A stretch of DNA of 64,000 nucleotides, from assembly GCA_030077755.1 (NCBI GenBank), contig JAQJZZ010000002.1, forward strand, positions 930,001 through 994,000, read 5' to 3'. Shown piece by piece: positions 31,776-41,840 of the stretch (within the stretch, counting starts at the first letter, position 1; each line of letters opens with the position of its first letter). Position numbers and translations under genes: made by a program. A model generated the notes under the pieces. The model was not told where the DNA came from and searched no databases. It saw nothing but the letters and a program-made list of their open reading frames with translations. Origin of the DNA: Filosporella fistucella. Lineage: Eukaryota > Ascomycota > Leotiomycetes > Helotiales.

Positions 31776-32662
31776 GGGGTGTTGGAATGGATACCTATAT
31801 ACCATCCCAGACTGGACTGGGTATGTCTAACGACCAAGGAACGAACTCACCTGACTATATAAACCCCTTTTAAAGAGTCCCAGCTCGACGTAGCTGCCTA
31901 GTTACAGAGCTTCTCTCCCTCTCTACGATATAATAATATTACCATACACAGTCTCTTCTTTCACGTCTCACAACCACATTTTTTAACAACATTTCAAATG
32001 ATTTCCAAACATACAATATACCCACTTATCATAATTCCTGCCATCGCATATTCAACATATAACACATCATCATCTACCCTCGTGCGTAATCCTATATCCC
32101 TTCCCCTTCCTTATCGCAATACATGTATTCCGAATATACCCATTCTCATTCCATATTAATAATGCTCCTCGTCAAAAGCGGGAGGTATATACTTTTGTCG
32201 CAGATCATATACCCTACAAAAGTCCTAGTTTCGAGGAGGAGAGAGCTTAGCGGAAGCAGGGTGGAGGATGAGAGGTGGGAGGTAATTAATGCGGGTAGGG
32301 TAGTAGAGGTGTGAATTAACTAGGAGCTAAGCACAAAGATTTAAGGGTTTAGGGTGAGGTGAAGCGGGAAATGGAATAAGATGTACTCGGTAAGTCTAAT
32401 GATAGATTTGAGCTCATGGTCAAAATTCCAAGTACTGTCCGAATTTCGAAACATGGAATTGAAAACATTGCATTGAATTCATAATACGATGAACTATCTA
32501 GGTACTTTTGCTCTCCACCTCCAATCATCTCGTCCTACCTCCCATCTCAGCATCAGCATCAGCATCAATTGCCCACCCACTACTTTCCTCCAATTCCTTC
32601 AACTCCACCTAAATCACCGCCAGGTTCTCACAAAACTAAATAATCCACCAGCAAGTAAACAT
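31776..32662. other. Convergent intergenic region
   Basis: About 890 bp, AT-rich between 31900 and 32200, between the ankyrin-CorA gene and HET-C. A (CATCAG)-like tract lies near 32550. No gene is seen; the open frames on both strands near 32600 belong to the HET-C shadow. Confidence 0.4.
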
Positions 32663-35600
32663 CTAAGAGAACCATCCACCGCCGCCGCCCTCACGCCTGT
32701 CATCCCGACGATCATCATAATCATCACGTCTCTCCTCGTAATCATCTCCACGCTCTCGTTGACCCCAGCCGGCTTCATTTCCACCACCATACTGTCTCGG
32801 AGGCTCTTGGTATCCACCTCCATAGCCGCCTTCTCCACGACCACCGTATTCCTGAGGAGGAGGCTGTTGGTATCCTCCGTAGCCTCCCTCTCCACGACCT
32901 CCATATTCTTGGGGTGGAGGCTGTTGGTATCCTCCATAGCCACCTTCTCCACGACCTCCATACTCTTGAGGAGGAGGTTGTTGATAACCGCCTCCGTAAC
33001 CTCCCTCTCCACGACCACCATATTCCTGGCGGGGCGGCTCTTGGTACTCCTGTCTAGGAGGTTGCCCATAACCCCCGCCATAACTGCCCGAGCCACGACG
33101 TTTTGGCTTATCGTCATCAGAATCATCCTTCTTCTTATGGTACTTCTTCTTCTTTCCGTATCCATCATCAGAATCCTCGTCGCCACTGTCTTTCTTGTAT
33201 GACTTTTCATAACCCCCACCATAGCTACCCGAGCCACGACGTTTTGGCTTATCATCATCAGAATCTTCACTCTTCTTCTTATGGTACTTCTTCTTTCCGT
33301 AACCATTATCAGAATCTTCATCGCCGCTATCTTTCTTTTTGCTGTGTGACTTCTTTTTATATCCACCTTCAGATCCATCATTGCTGCCCCTACGCTGCTG
33401 GCCGTAGGTGCGCTCAGAAGTTTGCTCGTAACCGCCTGGGTGCACTGTGGTACGTTGTTCATATCCGGCTCCGTAACCAGTGCTTGATTGATCGAAGCGT
33501 TGATACTCAGTCTGGCGACCACCACTTGGAAGTTGAGTCTCAGTATACTGAGCTTGAGCATATTTGTCGCCACCATGTCCGACTTCGGTGTAGGATTTTT
33601 GATAACCACCACTTTGAGTGTATCCAGAGCTGCTATACTTCTTGGTTTCAGGAGTCTCATCAGAACCACCAAACGCTCCACTCAAGAGCGATCCTCCGAC
33701 ACCGCCGGCAAATGCACCGACAAGACCTCCTAGAGCTCCCCCTCCGGCGGCTTCACTAGCAAATTTGGAAATGCCAGAATCAATACCACTCTTGCCATAA
33801 CCGCCTGAAGAACCGCCGAATCCCGAGGAGCCACCTCCAAGAGCAGAAGACAAGCCCCCCATCAAACCGCTAGCAACTTTTCCACCACCTGAAGAGCCGC
33901 CTGTTTGCTTTTTCATACCAAGAGGCTTACCACATCCATGCCCAGAATCATGGACTCCTTCCTTGTGGTTCTCGCCATTCATGACACCGTCTCGTGAGAG
34001 TTGACGGCGAAGAGATTGTTTTTCACGCTCAGACTGCTCGCGCCACCAATTCTCCACAACGCCGAACATGAGTCTGCGTCCATCTGATGCTCCATCATCG
34101 CCTTGGTCTCGCAAAGCAGGGTGGTGGAAGACGCCATTGATGATACGATTGATGGTGCGATCAACATCGACTCGTTCATCATCCATACATTGGATTATCT
34201 GTGGTACAACCCACTGCAGCACCTGAGAGGCAATCTTCCCGGCGGGCTCATTCAGAATATTGGAGAAATGATCCTTCGAGAGCATGGAATGGGTTGGATC
34301 TGAGCAATTGTTGTCGTGGAAAACAATCAATTGCTTCTCCTTACTACTTTGAATGATTTCTGAGGAGCCAGTATTGAGTTCGGATTTGATTTGACTAATG
34401 ATCGGCAAGACGAATGGTGCAAGTAAGCTGAACACGAAAATATTGACTTGTTCCCCAAGCTGGTCAATCAGCTCTGGCAAGATTGGGATATCCTCAAGGG
34501 CTTTCGAGATTGACTTCATGACCTCGTCGTGCCACTCGATGATAGGGAAAATTTCCTTGGAAACTTGCTGCATTTTGAGGGTAAATTCCTCTGGTCGTCG
34601 TGGTGAAACTCGCATCTGATTCATTTGAGCTGTAGTCGCATTTTGCTGAAGTTCATCTGCCTTGCTGGCTTCGTCTGTGCCGCCGAAGATACCTGATGGG
34701 ATTTGGGCAAGCAAGTCTTTAAGGACACTAGTATCAGCGGTTCTGCCATCTTGCATGGTGCCTTCAAGATCTTGAATCTCGCTTTGTGTGGCCTTATCTG
34801 AGACTTCTCCCATGACAGAGTGGAGAAAGTCGACGCCGCCAAATGTTCCGGTGACAATAGGATAAACGGCGCTACGAGCACCTTGGAGGTGGATTCTTGT
34901 ATTACTACCAACATGAGGGAAAACATCACGTTCGCCCATTTCAATAAGAGCAAGTTCGGTATAATTGCTGTGAGCGGAGTAATCTGGGACATTAGTATAC
35001 GATCGATACCAGGATTGAGTAGCTTACCCTCCAAGCAATGAAGCCCAGTTCCTAATAATCTCAAGGCTTCATAAAGCTCGTTCTCATTCTTGCTACGAGA
35101 ATATGATCTGCCGAGTCGAATGCACTCCCTGAATAACTTTCTGACATGCAGAGCAGAGGTCATTATACCAGCCCGTTCATTCGCAATATAGTTCTTTAAA
35201 CCGGTCTGCGGATCAATAGCCAACTCGACACGCTCGTTGACGGGAGCACGAAGTCTAGGGTCATATTGTGTAGCATCGAGGTTGTCTGCATAATCTTTGG
35301 GGTTGTCGATGTGATCTTCCGGTCGGTAGCATCCAAGACGCTCTGTAGTGACTTCGAATTCCTTTGTGCCATAACCAAAAGTCATGAAACCCAAAACCCA
35401 AAGCAAGATTCGGATGGCCTCGGCGGAGACATACTTGACAGTTCCTACGTCGATTGCTTGGGCTGCAAAATAATTAGTTATGTGCGATGTAAGCACGAGC
35501 TGAAAGCTATCTCAGCTCACCGACTCTGCGGGGATAACGTACAATAATCTCTGAGCCAGTTTCCAAAGTAAACTCGAGCAACCATCATCTTGGTGAATTT

Positions 35601-35839
35601 CTTTCCACCAGCAGCTCTGGACATGACCAGATTGAGAAGAGTGTCTTCGATATCTCCATGACGCCCTGCAGATTGTTAGAACACGCAAGCTACCTAGAGG
35701 AAAGGGATAACAAACAATTCAACCCCTCGATCTTCGATACAGAGGCAATATTACCAGCACCAAAAGCGTGTGCTGGACCTGCGAGTAGCAGGATAATAGC
35801 GACAGTAAATAGCGCCGTTGGAGTGATTAACGACGGCAT
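32663..35839 (-). CDS. het-c: HET-C heterokaryon incompatibility protein
   Basis: Homologue of the Neurospora het-c nonself-recognition protein, 1000 aa. Exons 35716-35839, 35543-35665, 35028-35462 and 32663-34983. Signal peptide 1-25 (MPSLITPTALFTVAIILLLA, then GPAHA) leads into the family opening FGAGNIASVSKIEGLNWRHG. Then come VYFGNWLRDYSQAIDVGTVK, LGCYRPEDHIDNPKDYADNL, the zinc-nuclease-like HCLEDYSAHSNYTELALIEM, and FPIVTGTFGSVDFLHS-like blocks (here YPIVTGTFGGVDFLHSVMGE). The C-terminal ~400 residues are low complexity: Gly-rich stretches, charged Lys/Asp/Ser repeats and four PPPQEYGGRGEGGYGG units. Family members are secretory-pathway or plasma-membrane proteins, and alleles differing in a short variable segment trigger cell death on fusion. 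It converges on the ankyrin-CorA gene; a HET-domain gene lies 6 kb away. Confidence 0.93.
32822..33330 (-). repeat. Coding tandem repeats in the HET-C tail
   Basis: Two repeat types. Around 32822-33022, four units of about 57-60 bp encode EYGGRGEGGYGGYQQPPPQ. Around 33070-33330, two copies of a ~45-codon unit encode DSGDEDSD.GYGKK plus DSDDDKPKRRGSGSYGGGY. Unit-number polymorphism between strains would be expected. Confidence 0.8.
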
Positions 35840-36086
35840 AATTGTAGATGGATTTGTTTGTTTCTGGATGGTTGTGAACAAGAAGAGGAGCTTTTGCGAG
35901 CTCGTCAGATTTGAACCTGATGGTGGGGTTGATGAGCAGTTTCTGCCAAGCAACGGGTTTCAGAGGTGAATGCCAAGCAACACCCTGGCCCAGTCAGCGT
36001 CAGTGTGGAGACGTTGAAGTTGTAGGCAGAGGCAGAGGGAAATGCTCGGAAAAAGCAATGTGAACGTGAATCAGATCAGCCTGAGC

Positions 36087-36106
36087 GGGAGGGGGAGGGG
36101 GAGGGG
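36087..36106 (+). other. Potential G-quadruplex
   Basis: Four G-runs (GGG, GGGGG, GGGGG, GGGG) separated by single A residues. It fits the canonical G4 pattern with 1-nt loops and lies about 250 bp upstream of the HET-C start codon, on the strand that is template for that gene. Confidence 0.6.
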
Positions 36107-36901
36107 CCAAATGGAAGGGGAGCAGCGCAGCGACAGAGAATTGATGTGGATGCGAAGTACCAGTGTATCTTCGAGACGGTAGTTGATGATATAAAATATA
36201 GGAAAATATAGCAATGTGGATCTGTGTAAGATGTAACATAGTATAATATAACATATGAGAGCAGCAAGCCTGGAATCCTGTTCTTTGGCGGCTAGCTGTA
36301 AAGACGTGTATTGCGATGTCTGGCTGTAGGCTTTGCCTTCAGCTGCTTATCTCGACCTCACTTACCTCTCTGAATAACTGACACACTGTCGTACAGTGAG
36401 ATGTCTCCAGCGTGTCCGGAGGGAGGGTGTGAAGAGGGTGGTCAGGCCATTATCGAGCACCCTCTTTAGGTCTCGATGATCCAATTGTTGACTGCGATTC
36501 CGGGTCGTTCTGGTTTGGGGTGGTCTGGCTGTGGGTGTGGGTGTGGCCAGCCGGTGCCGGTAGAAGTAGAAGTACAAGGACAAGTACAAGTACAAGCACA
36601 AAGCACAGTAGGTAAGCGTAGTACTCGAGGTACTCGAGTGCTGGCTGGTGCTCCGTACAGCTCAGCATCTCGCATCAGTATCCTCTTGGGGCGGCACTGT
36701 GCGCTGAGCGGGGCGGGGGCACACAAAGCTGAAGCAAAGCACGCCTGTACGTTTAGGGCATGGAAAGGCTCAAGAAAGGGTGTAACAGAGTGAAAATTGG
36801 CTTAACTGGTTGAGACCCTGCTAGTGGACACTGTCAGTCTGCCAGCCCTTCTTCCCCTTCCACGAAATACCAGGGCCACCACACCGAGAATCGGCAACTC
36901 C

Positions 36902-36925
36902 CTCTCTCTCTCTCTCTCTCTCTCT
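36902..36925. repeat. (CT)12 microsatellite
   Basis: Uninterrupted dinucleotide run in the het-c/HMG intergenic region. Confidence 0.9.
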
Positions 36926-38286
36926 GCAACCTTCAGAGTCACTGAAGAAGCCACCAGCCAATTCCAGCCTCTGCAGCAGTCCTGGGTGCCCTGTTTTGGG
37001 ACCTTCCTTCACCTGGGCATTGAACTCGCTGAACTTTACTGGACAGAACCGAGTAGCCAGTCTCATCAGCATGAAGGATGAGTAGGTACTGTACTGCTGA
37101 CTAGGGTAGGACATGCTAACCTCGCCCTAGAACTTCCGGGCCCTGCTGGCCCTCAGGCAGGCAGAGGCAGTTCGAAGACGATACTCCCGTCCGTATTCCC
37201 TTCGCCCTCCCATGCTCATGTTCGTCCTTATTCTCTAAGCTCCTCAACTGACGGATATTTGGCCCTCGCAATTACCCTGATACTAGCTGACAACAGCAAT
37301 TTTGTAGGCACTTTGTTACTCACAGGCTACTAGCCTACCAGGGACTTCTGGCTACCACCACCGATAGAACCACCGATAGAACACCGCAGATCGCAGCCGT
37401 TTCTATGTTGTCACCTGCTGCCATTCTGTATCTTTCGCAACGAACGACAAGCTGATAGAGCTTCCATTCCCACCTTTTGACGCTGTGAGCTCAGTGAGTC
37501 TCCGTCCATGCAATTATCTCTCGTCCAGCATATACAAAGTATTCCACCCAGATAAGTTTGCAGGTGCAATATCTAGGTTCATGAAAGCTACCGGATACTC
37601 CTCACACCCTGCGCCATATATAATTGTAGGCACATTTCCATCTAGCGAAGTCCAGTAACTCGTAAATGCCCTGTGCAAGGAAGTGAGAGTGCTTTCTCAA
37701 TTCTGGAAAATCGCCTGGACTGCTGCAAAGGGTGGCACGAAAGCGGAGTCAATCACTAACCGCCCAACCACCTCTTTTGTGACGTGCTGTGGCTATGTTC
37801 AGGCTCTTGCCGCCCTGCTTTCTTCACTGCGGGCTGACTTCGACCGGCCGTAGGGCAAGCTTGGTACTGAGCAAACCCTGATAAAGTCACGTCAAGAGGG
37901 GAAGAGGAGGAAGGTCGAGTGAGGAACGAAAGTAAATGAGTGGAATCGCGGAAATACTGCTGCAAAATAGCACAATGTGAAAACATATCATTTATGTATA
38001 TACTTGAATAAACACGAACAACAATACACCGCCGAAATAATTCAAAACTGAAATTCACACGCGTTGTTATCATTTTCGCACCCACACACCCACCACACCC
38101 GTTCTTTCTGCGGCCGGGCTCGCAGTTCTCGCTTGCTGAGGACGCTGTCGCGTTGGTCTTGTGTGCGTGTAAAACCTCGCCAGACCCCCCGATTTTCATT
38201 TTTCTTCCAACTCCAGCGCTTCATCTTAGGCACTCCTTCAACGCTGAACCACCATCCCATCACTGCAATTCATCAACACCATCACC

Positions 38287-39698
38287 ATGCCTCGAGCACA
38301 AACAAAGAAGCCTGTTGAGGTCGAGAAACCTTCAAATGAAGGTGCTACCATGACCATCGATGTCGAGACATTCATTCGCACCCGCGATTCTGTGAGTTCA
38401 TCCTGCATTCCTCCCAGGCGCATTCCCTTGCTTCAATTATTTCACCGGTCTCGTCGCTGAAGAGGTACCACCACGCGGTCATCAACATACTCTCTCCACA
38501 TCACCACCATCTCTTGTCGCAGAGCTTCAGAACTTCATTTTCCAAGTGTTTACCTCTACGCGACCCTATCCCGAGAGTCTTCAGTCTCGCGATCTCAAGT
38601 TGACCTCGCTGCGTACACGCGCCGGGCTTTGTTTACACTCGGGTCCATCGCGTCTCCCTCAAGACAATTGCCCCGCTTATAGCTCTGGAGCTTTACAACA
38701 TCTGCATTCTTCTTCACAATGGATACTAATGTAATTCACAGTTCATCCGCGGCCTCACGTCACTCCAGGACAGCATCCAAACCTTGTCCTCCTCGTATAT
38801 CAAAGCTACAAGCGCCATCTTGGGTGAACATGGCGCAACTCTTGATATCGAAGCTACTCTTGCAAAGTTGGACAGCAATCCTCTGCTTGGTAACGTGAAC
38901 CGTGCTGCCAGTCCAGCAAAATCTGTTGCAGGTGATGCTGCTCCAGATAAGAAGGAACGGAAGAAGAGACAACATGATCCCAATGCTCCAAAACGTCCTC
39001 TCACACCATTCTTCCTCTACATGCAGACTGCTCGTCCAATCATTGCTGGTGATCTTGGACCTGAGGCCGCAAAAGGTGCTGTCAGTACTGAGGGAACAAG
39101 AAGATGGGGTACCATGGGTCCAGAGGACAAACAGGTCAGTAATATACACCATTGGCAAACACCATATACTAACCCACCCCAGCTTTGGACCAACGCATAC
39201 AGAGACAACCTCCGTCTATACAATGCTCGCATGCACTCCTACAAATCCGGCAACACAGAGGCTAAAGACATGTCCGACCAAGACGCTTCCATCTACGCTG
39301 AAGAACACAACATCGGCGCCGACAACACAGCCGATGCCCAACTAGTAGGGGAATCCTCTGCCGCCGCCCTCCACGATGAAGACGCCGAAGGCGAGCCCGA
39401 GAAGGAACCCACCCCACCCCCAAAAACACCCAAAGCCAAAGCCGGCGGCCGCAAAACCAAAGCCTCCAAGAACTCCACCCCAGCCGTAGCAGCTACTCCC
39501 GTCTCTGAACCCATCGTCCCACCCAGCTCATCAATCGTGCCTCCAAAAGCAGCAGAGAAAGAAAAGAGCCCAGATAAGAAACGCAAGAGAGCTAGTAAGA
39601 AAGGAGGAGAGGAACCAGTAGTAGAAGAAGAAGCAGCCGTCGAGACACCAAAGAGTGCACCTAAGCCAAGAAAGAAGAAGGCGAAGGCTGATTCTTAG
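38287..39698 (+). CDS. HMG-box DNA-binding protein
   Basis: Nuclear chromatin/DNA-architectural protein, 337 aa. Exons 38287-38391, 38742-39134 and 39183-39698. The start MPRAQTKKPVEVEK has good context (tcaccATGC). The first intron is 350 bp, several times the local norm; the second is 48 bp, in frame and stop-free. One HMG box lies at about 95-170: DPNAPKRPLTPFFLYMQTAR, then RRWGTMGPEDKQ joined to LWTNAYRDNLRLYNARMHSY. The N-terminal ~35-80 region is helical (FIRGLTSLQDSIQTLSSSYI). The C-terminal tail is acidic/Pro, then strongly basic with NLS-like clusters (DKKRKRASKK, KPRKKKAKADS). It resembles fungal NHP6/HMO-like regulators, but the exact orthologue is not clear. Confidence 0.9.
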
Positions 39699-41840
39699 AT
39701 GGGTGTCTGTCTTTGAGAATGAGAACTCCCCTCGCAAGCTGTCTATTCATTCGCCTCAATGGAAATACAAGCACACACCTTGTTCCTGCTCTTCTGACGT
39801 GTTTATGATTTTACTTTTTTTTACACATTTTGTTTGCTCGATTGCTCGCGTACCTGTTTTAAGGAGGGAAGAAGGAGGAAAGGAGAAGCCTTCATGTTTC
39901 TCAGTTGCAAAAATGGTGTATGAGTGTCACGTCCTTTTCTTGTCTCTGTTGTATGCTGGATGGGTGGGCGGGCGGGTTGGACTGCGGGTGAGGGAGAATA
40001 GCAGATGGGACTGTTTCTTGATCTTGTGTTTGGGCTGGTTATATGAGGGTGGTGGAATGGTATGGTCTGGTCTGGGTTAAAGTAGTCTTATCTGTCTGTA
40101 AGTAAGCTTTAGTATAAAGACTGAGACTGAGATTGCTAGACGAACTATTCTTGCTGTGTCTGTCTATCTGTCTGTCTATAGCTCACTGGGATTTTGATAT
40201 GCGTGTGAAATGTGAAATGCATCTCCACCCCACTTCCAAGGTTCGAAGTAAGGGAAGCACTTCTTCTTTCAGACCTGCAAGATTACTTACTACGATCTCA
40301 GCGCTTCCATTCCCTTATAATACTTGGCTTAAAATAATATTCAACTACCAATTAACCTTAATATCCTACCCTAGATATTACCTAGGCTATAAGTAAGTAC
40401 TCGGAAATCCTAATTATTAACATTATTAGATGGATATCTCTAGGCAGGGTAAGGTTTATATTCTACTTATAAGGTGAGAAAGTAAGTAAATAGGTAAGTA
40501 AATATATAACCCGGGCCGGCTTTAGAAGGGAAATAGCTGGGACGGCTAGGATATAGCTAGGACTTATATATCTATCTAGCTATCTAGCTATACTTATACC
40601 TTCTCCTTCCTTATATCCTCTCCATCCCCTTTTACTTTTTTACCCCTCTTCCAAATAATTTACCGTTTACCTATTATTCATCTACCATTTATCTATCATT
40701 CATTTACCATTCATGTACCATTGATCTCTCTACCACTCATCTGCACCCAAATTCATCGCCTCTAACTCTCAGAAAGTGATTTTTACTCCATAGCTATCCC
40801 TTTTTCCTCTCTTTTTCTTTTTCACTTCTCTCTAATCTGTTCCGTTCAAGAATAATACAATAACCCTTCTTCCCACTTCCACTCCTGTGTTCTTTTTAAA
40901 AATTATTTATATTCATGAAAGCTGCTATGTTATAGCTTGTATAGATATCATAGCCCGGTTATGTTTTTAATGTACTGTACTTATATACCTTGAAATGGAA
41001 TCATACATATCTCGTCTATTTTCATGGACCTTTCCTACAATTATACTCTGTATTCCAAGTTTTCAGATATATATACCGCTGAATTTACATATTGACTCTT
41101 TTAATTTCACTTTATATATTATTTGACAGCTACTGAGCTTCTTATATCAACGCACTCATATATTATCTTACTTGGATTTCATAAATCTAGCGTAATCAAG
41201 TTTATCATCTTTATTCTACCCCATATTCAGTCTTCTGACCTCCTACTGCTCCCCTATCTTATCCAATAATCTTTGTTGTACCTTCTCTCACCTACCATAT
41301 CTCATATCGAGACAGAGATCCCTTGATATTTGCCCTCTCCCATTCCTAAAGTGCCTAATTTTCATTCCTGTTTCTCCGCCGCCAAAGCGCCGCATATTCA
41401 ACTACATCATAGTGCTTGGGTCCTCGTAACTCCCATCGTGGCAAGTATTTTCATCGTACTTCTTTGCTTCTTTGGTATATATCGCGCTGGCTGATCAAAG
41501 TCTATAGCATGTAATTCGGTACTTGTTTTGTGTAAGGGTAGCGAATTTTATGTCTCAATTTCTCGGTTTGAACAATTGACGAGGCGAAATTCCAGAATCT
41601 GACGATGGAATGTTGTCAACCAGTGGAGATGAGCTTTGAGAGTGTGTTACTAGTGATTCTAAAGATATCTCTTGTATCTTGGACCCATCAATTCTTCTAT
41701 ATGTCTTTAACAGGCACCCTTTGGCCAGCATTCTTTGTAACCCGAAGTCTACAGAGGCTCGTGTACTTTAATCCTTGGATTGTAAACCTGTGATAGGATC
41801 TTTTCCACGCTGCAGAGTTTGGTCCGTTCCCAGCATGTAG
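39699..41840. other. AT-rich convergent intergenic region
   Basis: About 2.1 kb, notably AT-rich from 40300 on. Simple repeats include gtctgtctat near 40155 and tatctagc near 40570. TA/AT-rich stretches of this kind can be RIP-mutated transposon relics, but no protein remnant or terminal repeat was found. No gene is supported. Confidence 0.45.

Larger units (their letters stand above)
35840..38286. promoter_or_regulatory. Divergent 2.4-kb intergenic region, het-c / HMG gene
   Basis: Contains a G-quadruplex-type run at 36087-36106 and a (CT)12 microsatellite at 36902-36925. Many short pyrimidine tracts occur near 38040-38240, just before the HMG gene. Open frames here are short and overlapping on both strands, without family features. 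Confidence 0.4.

Noticed and set aside
32489..33759. Long plus-strand frames opposite HET-C (237 and 218 codons)
   Set aside because: Antisense of the repetitive HET-C tail; composition explained by the coding repeats.
35895..35970. tRNA-like T-arm (GGTTCAAATC on the minus strand)
   Set aside because: No matching acceptor or D-arm pairing; it lies in the HET-C leader.
38546..38734. Open frame inside the long HMG intron
   Set aside because: Enclosed by good splice sites whose removal joins the frames correctly.
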